Assembly: GCA_020637335.1 (NCBI GenBank)
Contig: JACJWC010000022.1
Span: forward strand, 1-64,000
Direction of reading: 5' to 3'
DNA length: 64,000 nt
Source of the DNA: Acidobacteriota bacterium
Lineage (GTDB): Bacteria > Acidobacteriota > Holophagae > Acanthopleuribacterales > Acanthopleuribacteraceae
Of the stretch, positions 33,667 through 42,376 are shown in pieces. Numbering within the stretch: the first letter of the stretch is position 1; each line of letters opens with the position of its first letter. A program made the translations under genes and the position numbers. The notes beneath the pieces were generated by a model. It was not told the origin of the DNA. It made no database searches and saw only the letters and a program-made list of their open reading frames with translations.

Positions 33667-35216
33667 TTACCTCGACCTTTGGGCGATTTTTTCTTGAAGG
33701 TGGAAAAGGACGAGTCTTTTTTCGTGAACCGTTTCGTTCCTTCAGAAGGGAAGCGTTTCTCGGCTCTGGCGTCCGAGTGGCTGCGCGTTTTGGCGGGGGC
33801 ACGACGCGGCCTTTCGTTATCGTCCGGGCGGGTCCGTGGGGCACGGCTACGTTCGGGCCGATCTTCATCACGGGAGCGGTACTCTTGCCGAGGCGGTCGG
33901 TCTGTTCGCGGGCGATTGTCGTCGCGGCGGGGTTGGTCGTCGCGAAAGCGTTTGGGTCCGCGGTCATTCGCGGTTTCCCGGCCTTTGCCGCCTTCTTTAA
34001 AGCGTTGGTTTTCGTGTGGGCGCCGGTCTTCTCGCGCAGGGCCGTCCTCGCGAAAGCGATTGGTTGGGCGCGTTCGGCGTTCTTCGCGTGGACCTCGTTC
34101 CTCGCGTGGAGCCCGGTCTTTCCATTCGGGCCGATCCCCGCTCGTGCGGCGCGGAGGACGGTCGTCACGGTCCGTGCGGCGCGGAGGACGGTCGTCTCTA
34201 TCGCTGCGGCGGAAGCGACCTGAATCTTCCTGCGTGTTATCAAACTTTGGCTGTGGGGTTCGACGCGGGTACGAACTTTCCTGTTCGGGGTCGCGCGGGC
34301 CCGGTCGATAGTTTTCTCGACTGCGCAGTTTGGGTTTTTCGCTGTAGTCTTTTGGCTCGGAGTCGCGTCTTTTCTTTTCGCGCGGTGCATTGATGTCTTT
34401 GACGAAAGGTTTGCGCTCGCGTTTAACCCATTTGGTTGGACCGGGTGTGATGCCCAATTTCTTCATGGTGCTTGAGAACTTGAATTGGTGGCTGAGTCTG
34501 TAGTCGCCGGCTTTGAGGCGGCCCACTTCGTCTGGGTCGAGCAGGCGGAATTGGCCCGGCTCCAAATCTTCTACGGTCAGGAAAGCAAAAGCAATGCGGC
34601 GCAATTTGGAGACGGGGTGACCGATCGCTTCAAAAATATTTTTGATCTGGTGGTTTTTGCCCTCGGTCAGAGTGACCTTGACCCAACTGTTGTGTTCGGA
34701 CGAAATCAATTCAATTTGGCAAGGGCCATAGCGGGTGCCATCAACCGTAATGCCGCGTTCAAGGCGTTTGAGGTCGGCGATTTTGGGTTGGCCAAAAACC
34801 TTAGCCAAATAAACCTTAGGACATTTGGATGCGGGATGGCTGAGCTTGTGGGCCAGGTCGCCGTCATTGGTCAGCAGGAGCGCGCCTTCGGTGTTCATGT
34901 CCAGGCGACCGACGGGGAAAATGCGTTCGGGAATGGCATGTGCCATCAATTCGGTTACTACGGGTTTACCTTCGGCATCGTGGGCGGCAGATAAAACGCC
35001 CTTGGGTTTGTGGAGCAGGCAATAGATGGGTAATTCCTTTTTGAGCAGGAGTTTGCCATCGACCTTAATGTGGTCGACTTCGGGGTCGGCCTTCATACCC
35101 ATTTCCGTTACGATTTGGCCATTAACCGTTACCCGGCCTTCGGCAATCATGGATTCGGCCATGCGGCGGGATGCGATTCCAGCCGATGCCAAGATTTTTT
35201 GCAGTCGTTCAATCAC
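33663..35216 (-). CDS. rluB: Pseudouridine synthase RluB-like with long charged C-terminal tail
   Basis: The 517-residue protein starts with an S4 RNA-binding domain (RLQKILASAGIASRRMAESMI). The RsuA/RluB catalytic domain follows, with the catalytic Asp in GRLDMNTEGALLLT. Members of this branch modify 23S rRNA near the peptidyl transferase centre. The catalytic part ends about residue 240. The remaining 270 or so residues are low-complexity and very rich in Arg, Asp, Glu and Pro, with near-repeats such as DRDDRPPRRT. Such tails are expected to be disordered and to bind RNA. I chose GTG 35216 because AAGGATGGTGG precedes it and the S4 domain starts there. It is 20 bases after rnc. Confidence 0.92.
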   Translation of the reverse strand: MIERLQKILASAGIASRRMAESMIAEGRVTVNGQIVTEMGMKADPEVDHIKVDGKLLLKKELPIYCLLHKPKGVLSAAHDAEGKPVVTELMAHAIPERIFPVGRLDMNTEGALLLTNDGDLAHKLSHPASKCPKVYLAKVFGQPKIADLKRLERGITVDGTRYGPCQIELISSEHNSWVKVTLTEGKNHQIKNIFEAIGHPVSKLRRIAFAFLTVEDLEPGQFRLLDPDEVGRLKAGDYRLSHQFKFSSTMKKLGITPGPTKWVKRERKPFVKDINAPREKKRRDSEPKDYSEKPKLRSRENYRPGPRDPEQESSYPRRTPQPKFDNTQEDSGRFRRSDRDDRPPRRTDRDDRPPRRTSGDRPEWKDRAPREERGPREERRTRPTNRFREDGPAREDRRPHENQRFKEGGKGRETANDRGPKRFRDDQPRRDDNRPRTDRPPRQEYRSRDEDRPERSRAPRTRPDDNERPRRAPAKTRSHSDARAEKRFPSEGTKRFTKKDSSFSTFKKKSPKGRGK

Positions 35217-35236
35217 AGAACCACCATCCTTAAATG

Positions 35237-35929
35237 TCAGGGAAGCAGGGCTTCCCAAAAATCTCGATTATCGAGCAATGTCCGGGCAGCTTCCTGCTGA
35301 GCGGCTTTTTTGCTCTTGCCCCGGCCAAGGGCGCCGGGTTTACCTTCGATCAGGACCTGGGCAACAAACTCACGATTGTGCGACGGTCCTTCTTCACTGA
35401 GGATCTGATATTGGGGGAGTGCCCGCCCAATGCTCTGAAGCCTTTCCTGAAGTTGTGTTTTAAAGTCTTCGTATTCCTTGAGGTTGAGTTCGCTGTGGCT
35501 CAATTCTGGATCGAACAGGGAGAGCACAAATCGTTCTACGGGTTCCATTCCGCCATCCAGGAACATGGCTGCCAAAATACTTTCCATGGCATCTGCCAGG
35601 ATCGAATCTTTTTCAGCACCGCCGGAGCGGCGTTCACCTTCCCCAATCATGAGAAACGTACCGAGTTCGATTTCGCGCGCTTTTCGGGCCAGGGACGGGG
35701 TTGAGACAATGACGGATTTTTGTTTGCTCAGGTCCCCCTCTTGAGCTTCGGGATAACGTTTAAAAAGTTCGTTGGCAATGATAAAACCCAGGACCGAGTC
35801 GCCCAGGAACTCCAACCGTTCATTGTTGGGGATGTGGTTCTCGTTACCGTAGGAACTATGGGTTATGGCTTCTTTAAGAAGGTCGGTATTTTTGAATCGA
35901 TACCGCAACAAACTGTAAAAAGCTTCCAT
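35237..35929 (-). CDS. rnc: Ribonuclease III
   Basis: The 230-residue enzyme cleaves double-stranded RNA in rRNA and mRNA processing. The signature NERLEFLGDSVLGFI carries the catalytic Glu and Asp. The second acidic motif lies in DSILADAMESILAAMF. The dsRNA-binding domain is at about 160-225 (DFKTQLQERLQ... GKSKKAAQQEAARTLL). The ATG at 35929 follows GAGGG by five bases; an upstream frame to 35965 adds residues not seen in the family. It is first in the rnc-rluB-cmk-yraN operon. Confidence 0.96.
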   Translation of the reverse strand: MEAFYSLLRYRFKNTDLLKEAITHSSYGNENHIPNNERLEFLGDSVLGFIIANELFKRYPEAQEGDLSKQKSVIVSTPSLARKAREIELGTFLMIGEGERRSGGAEKDSILADAMESILAAMFLDGGMEPVERFVLSLFDPELSHSELNLKEYEDFKTQLQERLQSIGRALPQYQILSEEGPSHNREFVAQVLIEGKPGALGRGKSKKAAQQEAARTLLDNRDFWEALLP

Positions 35930-36046
35930 ATCGGCCCTCATAAGCCAAAACAGGCATTCTACCACAGCCGAAAAAAATTCCCTAAGGATGTTTCACTTGC
36001 CAAACTGGTCTTTCTTTTGCTTTGTCTCTATTTTTCAGAGTGAGGG

Positions 36047-37525
36047 ATGAAACGAATGTTGTTTTGCATCATGCTCCTGCTAGGACCGAATCTTGTGAAT
36101 GAGGATCACTACGATGCCTTTCGCCGGGCCTATGTGCGCTACGTCTTCCAAGTGACTCCCTATCGCGCACATGAGCACTATCAACGTGGATTAAGTGAAA
36201 TGGCCCAGGAAAGTGAACACTTTTTTTATTACTATCCCGGCGCTGATGCCCAAAATTTGAAAAGTGAATACCGCACGCCGATGGCGCCAGAGCCTTACCT
36301 GTTCCTGCGCAAGGTTCGACTTGGGATCAATGAAAACAATGTCGATAAAGCGCTGATGGATTTGGACTTTCAATGGTTTTACCAACACCCCAATTTCACC
36401 AATGCCGAGTGGGTCATACCGGCTATGGGACCTTTGGATCGGGCACAGCGTTACCTGTATGAATTGTCCTATTTGGAGGACGAGGCCGGTTTGACGTTGC
36501 TCTATAAGGCGAGCAATGGGATTCAAGGTGAAATTCGACTTGATCCCAGCAACCATCACTTGGCTGAGTGGCTGGAACGCTATTCGGTGGATGGTCGCCA
36601 TGAGGTCGTTACCCTGCGCCGATTTCAAGAAATATCCGGCAGACTCTTTCTGACCCGGGTCGAGCGATCCCAATTGGATCAGGGCCAGATGGTCCGCCAG
36701 GAGCGCTGGGCGTGGGAGAACCCGCGCGGAATCAACCAAAACTTAGCCCTGAGCCAAGAATTTTTACCCGTCGAGGAGTCCAATTGGACGACCCTGTTTG
36801 CCCTTTCTGATTCTGTACTGGCCTACCAAAACAGCTTGAGCCAATTGCAGGCACGTGAAACCAAAACCCTAATTGATTATCGCGATAAATCTAAAAGACG
36901 CGTGATTCAAAGTGATTTTGCCATTATCCCGCTGGAGACCGATCCGCATCAGCGGGTTGAGTTGCGAATCCCCCGGTTGCTGGATCAAAAAGCGGTCAAG
37001 GTGGAGCGGGAATTGGTTGATATTTTCAGTCAGGGATTTGTCACCAGCGAGGAAGAGCGGACCAAAATCCGCAATTTTGGCCAGCAATACGATTGGGGCG
37101 ATTCGCCTTTTGGTTTTACCTTGACCCTGGCCCCCAGTCTGGCCGATGCCTTCCTTGCGCTATTTGAACACCGGGTAACGGCCCTGCCTTCGGGTGGGTT
37201 CCAGGTGGACTCCACCCAGGTTCGCGGTGTGGGTGTCATTCGCAGTGGACTTTATGCCTTTCGGCCTCATGTGGTCGTTCAGTGTAATGCCCACTTTAAA
37301 ATTCAATCGGTTGCGATGGACTATGAATTGGTTCGTCCCTATCGCATCTCGATTCTTGCCCAATATGAAGAGAATCCAATGGGAATAACCGTTCCCAGCC
37401 GTATTGTTTTTAAGGAATATCAAGCTGACCACCTGGATTTCGAGCGAATCCATCAATACGGACCCTTCACGCCCATCAAAACGGATGTTCAAACCTCCGT
37501 CCAAGAATTTAAATCCAACCATTGA
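36047..37525 (+). CDS. Exported protein of unknown family (492 aa)
   Basis: The N terminus MKRMLFCIMLLLGPN is a signal peptide-like start; an ATG at 36056 has a better-spaced GAGGG, so the exact start is uncertain. The rest is soluble and mixed alpha/beta, with aromatic-rich segments (HFFYYYPGAD, DFQWFYQHPNF). I do not recognise a domain. The C-terminal part looks beta-rich (VVVQCNAHFKIQSVAMDYELVRPYRISIL). Its stop lies nine bases before the start of the 37535 gene, so it leads a three-gene operon of exported proteins. Confidence 0.75.
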   Translation: MKRMLFCIMLLLGPNLVNEDHYDAFRRAYVRYVFQVTPYRAHEHYQRGLSEMAQESEHFFYYYPGADAQNLKSEYRTPMAPEPYLFLRKVRLGINENNVDKALMDLDFQWFYQHPNFTNAEWVIPAMGPLDRAQRYLYELSYLEDEAGLTLLYKASNGIQGEIRLDPSNHHLAEWLERYSVDGRHEVVTLRRFQEISGRLFLTRVERSQLDQGQMVRQERWAWENPRGINQNLALSQEFLPVEESNWTTLFALSDSVLAYQNSLSQLQARETKTLIDYRDKSKRRVIQSDFAIIPLETDPHQRVELRIPRLLDQKAVKVERELVDIFSQGFVTSEEERTKIRNFGQQYDWGDSPFGFTLTLAPSLADAFLALFEHRVTALPSGGFQVDSTQVRGVGVIRSGLYAFRPHVVVQCNAHFKIQSVAMDYELVRPYRISILAQYEENPMGITVPSRIVFKEYQADHLDFERIHQYGPFTPIKTDVQTSVQEFKSNH

Positions 37526-37534
37526 GGTGTCTTT

Positions 37535-39052
37535 GTGTTAAGCGCGTTATTTTTCTTTTACTGCCAGGAAATCCAAGAAACTTTGGTCGTTCGCCGGGTT
37601 GAACTGGATGCCCGGGTTTTTAATCTGGCCCAAGCACCCGTCACTGGGTTGGACCGTTCTGCCTTCAGCATTAAAGAGAGTGGCAAGGACATGGAGTTGG
37701 TGGGTTTTGAAGAAGTGAATTACCTGGAAATGATTCCTTCAGAAACGTTTGATGCCCCACGGGTCTTGTTTTTGTTTAATTTCCTGGACGACAGCCGTCT
37801 GGTCACGGATTACATCCGCGAGGCAGAAGACTTTTTCCTCTACAAGGAATTGGGTGCTTGGCAGGTAGCGGTTGGTTACGCCAATTTAGACGGGGTTTTT
37901 ATGGTCAGTCCTTTCTCAACTGACCAGGACTCGTGGATTGAAGGTATCAATGCGGTCCGCACCGCCCATCAAAATTTTGATCAGCGCAGCTTGTTTTCGC
38001 GAAAAACAGACCGCTTTGCTCAAGATGCCAGTCGCCGTTCCTCGACCGATTATGGCTTTGAGGAAAACCCCAATTTGCGGCCCAACTCCGAAGGGTTAGG
38101 TATTCAATCCAATAGTTTGGGCCAGGATGTAGAACGTTATGTCGGTGCAGAGAACCCGGCGCTGAATTTTGATCCTCGGGCGCTGAGCCGATTTATTCGT
38201 CTGCTCAGTACCTATTACGGCATCAAGGAAGTTTTGGTATTTGGCAATCCCTTATGGCAACGTTCGGAACGCGAAACACAGTCTTTGGCCAACTCGCGGG
38301 GCGGCAATGACGGACCGGTCGTGGAAAGCTACTACGCTAAATCCAATGCTACGGGCACGTTGTCCGATGCCAGTGGCGAGATGGGATTTGACCTGAATGA
38401 AACCTTAACCCGCTGTGTGAAGGACCGGATCCGGTTCAGTCGAATGGCATTCAGTGAGCCCGGAACGCCGGTTGAAGACGAGTTTGTTTCCATGTGTGGC
38501 GGCTTTTTGTACCCGACCACGCGCACGGGTATTAGCGACAATGTTGAACGTTATTTGACCCAGGCAGGTCATTTCTACCGATTGGCCTATCAGACCGAAA
38601 TGGAAAAGAGTGACCTGCACTACCGCAAGGTGCGTGTCGATGTGAAGGGTCTGGGTTTAAGCGTGGTTCATGTCGGTCGTTTTTATCCGGCCTTGTTGGA
38701 AACTGAAAATCAATTAAGTGCTGGTTTGGACGTGAAGCCCATCGCACAAGTTCATTTTGGTTTGCCGTGGGACCGGCTCAGCTACGAAAAGGTTGGTGTT
38801 GAAATGCGCGGCCAAATCGGTTTGGGCAAACGCGTGTTTTTTAATCAGCGTTTGGTCTTTGAGCAAGTAGATGTCCTGCAGCCGATCAAACCTTCCTCGG
38901 AAAAAACCACCTTTACCAACATGAGTGGCAGCCAATTCACGGTCGATATGGATCTTCCCGTCTTTGAGGAAGGCCATTATCGGGTCGAATTCGTGGCTAT
39001 TGATTTGTTGACAGGCATGAGTGCCCAACTGAAAAAGAATATTGATCTTTAG
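37535..39052 (+). CDS. Exported protein resembling the acidobacterial VWFA-related family
   Basis: The 505-residue protein begins with a short hydrophobic segment (LSALFFFYC). Next is a strand-rich segment, RRVELDARVFNLAQAPVTGLDRSAFSIKESGKDMEL, matching the opening of the 'VWFA-related' proteins of Acidobacteria: a variant of the V...V.D..G..V.GL...DF.V.E.G pattern. The Rossmann-like region that follows (VLFLFNFLDDSRLVTDYIREAEDFF) lacks the classical metal-binding DxSxS motif; instead it has DDSRL. The function is unknown, probably in the periplasm or outer membrane. The start is GTG, with GAGG overlapping the upstream stop. Confidence 0.72.
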   Translation: MLSALFFFYCQEIQETLVVRRVELDARVFNLAQAPVTGLDRSAFSIKESGKDMELVGFEEVNYLEMIPSETFDAPRVLFLFNFLDDSRLVTDYIREAEDFFLYKELGAWQVAVGYANLDGVFMVSPFSTDQDSWIEGINAVRTAHQNFDQRSLFSRKTDRFAQDASRRSSTDYGFEENPNLRPNSEGLGIQSNSLGQDVERYVGAENPALNFDPRALSRFIRLLSTYYGIKEVLVFGNPLWQRSERETQSLANSRGGNDGPVVESYYAKSNATGTLSDASGEMGFDLNETLTRCVKDRIRFSRMAFSEPGTPVEDEFVSMCGGFLYPTTRTGISDNVERYLTQAGHFYRLAYQTEMEKSDLHYRKVRVDVKGLGLSVVHVGRFYPALLETENQLSAGLDVKPIAQVHFGLPWDRLSYEKVGVEMRGQIGLGKRVFFNQRLVFEQVDVLQPIKPSSEKTTFTNMSGSQFTVDMDLPVFEEGHYRVEFVAIDLLTGMSAQLKKNIDL

Positions 39053-39058
39053 GAGCTG

Positions 39059-40102
39059 ATGATGAGTGTATTGTGTTTTGTTGCCTTTTTGGCGTTTGAC
39101 AACCCCTTTCCGGACCCCTTGGAACTCACCCCGGAAATAAAAACGTTTTTGCATGGCGAACTGGATCGTATCAAAGACCCCAAAAACAAGCTGCACGATA
39201 TCATCGGCATCATTTTTGACGAGAAACGCCTGAATTTGCAGTATGCCGAAGGGTTAACCATGACCGCGGCCGAAACCTATCAAGCCCGCTCGGGAAATTG
39301 TCTGAGTTTCACCAATCTGTTTATTGCCATGGCGCGCGAAATGGGGTTTACGGCCTACTTTAAGGAAGTGATTGATTTTTCAACCTACGATCGGGCCGGC
39401 CAATTGGTGCGCCACAATCGGCACATCATTGCCTCTGTCATGATCCAAGGTCGGGTAATCGATTTCGATTTCCAGCCGAGTCTGGAGAAACGTTATAAAC
39501 GTACGCGGCTGGTCAACGATGCGCGCGGTTATGCTCATTTCTACAATAACCTGGGTGCTGAAGCCTTTGAGAAAGGCCAGTTGGACCGTGCGAAGCAGCT
39601 GTATGACAAAGCCTTTAAATTGGATCCTACCTTTGTGCCGGTCCAAATCAATTTGGGCGTTTATTTCCGCACGGTGGGCGAACCCCAACGGTCTATAGAT
39701 GTGTATGAGAAAGTTCTCAAGAAACAACCGCGGAACTTTACAGTTATGGCCAATCTGGCCCGCTCTTACCAGGATAACGGTCAGAAGGAGAAATTTAACG
39801 AAATGGTTGAATCGATGAAATCGACCTTTAACCGCAACCCTTACTTTTATGGGCAACTGGCCGAGTGGGCGTTTGCTGAACAAAAATACGATGAGGCGCT
39901 GAGCAATTACCGCAAAGCCTTAAACTTTAACTATCGCGAACCCATTTTTTATCAGGGTTTATCCAAGACCTACTATGCACTGGGGCGTGTTGATGATGCC
40001 AAAGATGCGCTTGAGAAAGCCATGGAATTTGCGAAAGATGGCGAATTAAATCACCGCTACAGTCTGAAAATGGACCTGTTGGCTGGATTGGAAAACAAGT
40101 AG
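39059..40102 (+). CDS. Exported transglutaminase-like protein with TPR repeats
   Basis: The 347-residue protein has a short signal peptide (MSVLCFVAFLAFD). A transglutaminase-like core lies at about residues 60-140: C81 in RSGNCLSFTNLFI, H122 in RHNRHII and D135 in VIDFDF make a plausible catalytic triad. TPR repeats follow from about residue 160 to the C terminus (YNNLGAEAFEKGQLDRAKQLYDKAFKLDPTF, then further units). Such proteins may cleave or bind peptide chains. Start: ATG at 39059 or, with better spacing from AGGAG, at 39062. It closes the operon that begins at 36047. Confidence 0.82.
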   Translation: MMSVLCFVAFLAFDNPFPDPLELTPEIKTFLHGELDRIKDPKNKLHDIIGIIFDEKRLNLQYAEGLTMTAAETYQARSGNCLSFTNLFIAMAREMGFTAYFKEVIDFSTYDRAGQLVRHNRHIIASVMIQGRVIDFDFQPSLEKRYKRTRLVNDARGYAHFYNNLGAEAFEKGQLDRAKQLYDKAFKLDPTFVPVQINLGVYFRTVGEPQRSIDVYEKVLKKQPRNFTVMANLARSYQDNGQKEKFNEMVESMKSTFNRNPYFYGQLAEWAFAEQKYDEALSNYRKALNFNYREPIFYQGLSKTYYALGRVDDAKDALEKAMEFAKDGELNHRYSLKMDLLAGLENK

Positions 40103-40108
40103 GACACA

Positions 40109-40131
40109 AAGGGGAGGTGGTGCCTCCCCTT
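40109..40131. terminator. Bidirectional terminator between convergent genes
   Basis: AAGGGGAGG (40109-40117) pairs perfectly with CCTCCCCTT (40123-40131) around a 5-nt loop, TGGTG. It sits between the ends of the TPR gene and the convergent M1-like gene. T-tracts are short on both sides. Confidence 0.7.
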
Positions 40132-40140
40132 GTTTCTGGG

Positions 40141-42270
40141 TCATGGTTCAAAACCCCAAAGAGCGTGTTCAAAAAAGGCCCGTTCGTCATTTTTGCTGAC
40201 TGAACCGGTCGCCTGGGCAAAGTTCAGGTTGATGGGTGTTTTGAAGTTGGTAATGCGCAGAAATCCATTAAACAGGTTGATCAAACCTTGATCGCCCAGC
40301 TTCTTGTGGATTTCAGATAAGAGCATTGCGCTTTTGCTGCGTTTCAAGTCCCATTGCACATTGGTTTGATGGTGGTCGACCAAGGAATCGGCAAGGGCGA
40401 TGGGGAGGTCCTTGACGTAATCGGCACGGGCTTGCCAGCGTTTGGGGAATTTGTCTTCCGCGTCGGCTTTTTTGCTCAATTTCATCATGAGGTAGGCGCA
40501 GTATTCCGGAAATGCGTAGTTAAACCATTCCTCTTGCGCTGTGGCGGGCTGGACTTGGCCAGACCACCAGAGTGAGGCTAGGCCAATGGCCAGTGTTTCA
40601 TTGATGCCGATGTAGGTATTGGTGTCAGCAGCTTGTTTGGCTCTTTGGCTGGCGGAGAATCGTTCAAAGGTTTCTGAGGTGAATACCAATAAACCTGATG
40701 TTTGGTGGTGCGGCTGCATGAAGTCCTTGGTCTCGATAATACTGAATTCCTCGTATGGGATAACACCTAGGATTTGACTGTAAAAACCCAGGAACTGTTC
40801 GGTCAATTTGTGCATGTTGCCAACCGACGATTTGCGGTTTTGGGCATAGCTGTAATAACGGGCGGTTTTCTTTTGGGTCTCATATTCAAATTCGTGGTAC
40901 TTGCCCAGGAAGAGGTTAGGGTGAGATACGGGGTGCTGTTCCAGCAAATGAACCTTGTTTTGTTTACCTTCGCTGGTTCGTTTTTGCACTCCGGGCCCGA
41001 TGGCCAACCATGGCGATTGGACCGTGATGTTTAGATCCAGCGTGGGTCGCGCCCAATGGACGAGGCCTCGGGGAAACCAGGCATAACCATCCCAATGCAC
41101 CATTTCCATACCCAAGTCCTGAGCCAACAATCTTCCGCCGTATTCGAAATGCAAGGTAAAGGGTTGGTTTTGGGTGGTTGCGGTGCCCAAATCGACTAAA
41201 AGAGCGTCTGATTTCAGGTAGTGGGGCAGTTCCTTGCCTTCAGCATTTTTGATTGATTGGATGCTGGTGGAGCTATCCGGGTCATCGTGTTTGTATTGGA
41301 CCAAATCCAAGACGGTCAATGCGCCGAAATTGTCTTGGTCGGGATTGCCTTCCTGGCCGATACGGGTGGATGTGATGGAACCAAAATTGAGTTGGTGTTG
41401 GTCAACATGCTTGTTTTTTTCACGCATGGCCGTGCGGGAACTCATCAAATCAAAATAGAGAATGCGGATCCCGCCTAATGGCTCAACGTAGGTCACGTCC
41501 AAATTGAAATTGATCTGGCGGTTGTCCGGCGAAGAAATGTCGCCTTTTAAGGCTGTTACCGTTAAATTGGGGTATTGAGGTTGGTGTAGGTCCGGCAAAG
41601 CGCTCGAGAGGAAGTGGGATTCCTGACGTGTGATGCTGTCGAGCTCATTAAATACGACGATTCCGTGTTGTAGGGTGCGGAACCCATCAAAAAAATAGGC
41701 ATATGGACTGCCGGTGTCGAGTAACGACCAGTAGATAAAATTTTGCCCATTGGCCGTGGCCGCATAAGCACCCATTTCGGGGTCTGGGCACAGTTCAGTT
41801 GGGTAATACACGGAATTGCGATTGTCCTGGAAATGACTGAGGACTTTTTTTGCTTGATTGAATTCCTTTTCATCAAGCGACTGACTCTCGCCCTGAAAGA
41901 GGATTGATGAAAACCACAAACCGCGGCCTTTGATGGTCATGGTTTTGATGATGTTGCCTTCCATCTCGGCATTGAGGCCGCTGCGTTTGGTAAGTTCCAC
42001 GCCGTCCAAATTGTAATGAGCAGCGCGACCTTCCATGGCCGTTTCGAACCGGATACTGGCTGAGGATTCACCTGACAATTGGACATAACCAATGGTTAAA
42101 GGGGCCAATTCGCCCCACTTTAAGGTCACCGGTGCAAATAGTCCGTTTTGAATGTGTATCGTGCCCTTGGGCAGTTGGAAATCCTTTTCTGCAATCAGGA
42201 TCCCGGTATTTTGAACTTCCAAAGATTGGGCAAAGACATGCAGCCCAATAAGAAAAAGAACGAGTCGCAT
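40141..42270 (-). CDS. Exported M1-peptidase-like protein without zinc ligands
   Basis: The 709-residue protein has a signal peptide (MRLVLFLIGLHVFAQS). The C-terminal half has the architecture of an M1 aminopeptidase: VIPYEEFSIIETKDF, a GLLVFTSETFERF strand, then INETLAIGLASLWW where HExxH-x-WW is expected, and EEWFNYAFPEYCAYLMM where WLNEGFAEY is expected. At the zinc motif the residues are N557-E558-T-L-A561, and the third ligand (E in NEG) is Tyr. The catalytic glutamate E558 alone remains. It is thus likely a non-catalytic relative. Upstream domains are beta-rich and unassigned. It is convergent with the TPR gene. Confidence 0.7.
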   Translation of the reverse strand: MRLVLFLIGLHVFAQSLEVQNTGILIAEKDFQLPKGTIHIQNGLFAPVTLKWGELAPLTIGYVQLSGESSASIRFETAMEGRAAHYNLDGVELTKRSGLNAEMEGNIIKTMTIKGRGLWFSSILFQGESQSLDEKEFNQAKKVLSHFQDNRNSVYYPTELCPDPEMGAYAATANGQNFIYWSLLDTGSPYAYFFDGFRTLQHGIVVFNELDSITRQESHFLSSALPDLHQPQYPNLTVTALKGDISSPDNRQINFNLDVTYVEPLGGIRILYFDLMSSRTAMREKNKHVDQHQLNFGSITSTRIGQEGNPDQDNFGALTVLDLVQYKHDDPDSSTSIQSIKNAEGKELPHYLKSDALLVDLGTATTQNQPFTLHFEYGGRLLAQDLGMEMVHWDGYAWFPRGLVHWARPTLDLNITVQSPWLAIGPGVQKRTSEGKQNKVHLLEQHPVSHPNLFLGKYHEFEYETQKKTARYYSYAQNRKSSVGNMHKLTEQFLGFYSQILGVIPYEEFSIIETKDFMQPHHQTSGLLVFTSETFERFSASQRAKQAADTNTYIGINETLAIGLASLWWSGQVQPATAQEEWFNYAFPEYCAYLMMKLSKKADAEDKFPKRWQARADYVKDLPIALADSLVDHHQTNVQWDLKRSKSAMLLSEIHKKLGDQGLINLFNGFLRITNFKTPINLNFAQATGSVSKNDERAFFEHALWGFEP

Positions 42271-42328
42271 TATTCCTCCAAGATTCGGCCCACAATAATG
42301 TAACGGGCAACAACACTTTAAATGAAAA

Positions 42329-42350
42329 AGGCGCCTCCGAAAAGGCGCCT
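42329..42350 (-). terminator. Intrinsic terminator of the TonB-dependent receptor gene
   Basis: AGGCGCCT occurs at 42329-42336 and again at 42343-42350; the unit is self-complementary, so the two pair around a 6-nt loop. On the minus strand the stem is followed by TTTTTC, a U-tract, 30 bases past the stop of the receptor gene. Confidence 0.85.
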
Positions 42351-42376
42351 CTATTTTGTTTAAGTGCGGGAATCTC

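Noticed and set aside
33700..34250. Tandem-looking units in the rluB tail as a CRISPR-like array
   Set aside because: The units are in-frame coding repeats of unequal length without spacers.
33535..34311. Plus-strand open frame rich in Arg, Ser and Gly
   Set aside because: It is the complement of the low-complexity tail of rluB and the start of cmk; composition explains it.
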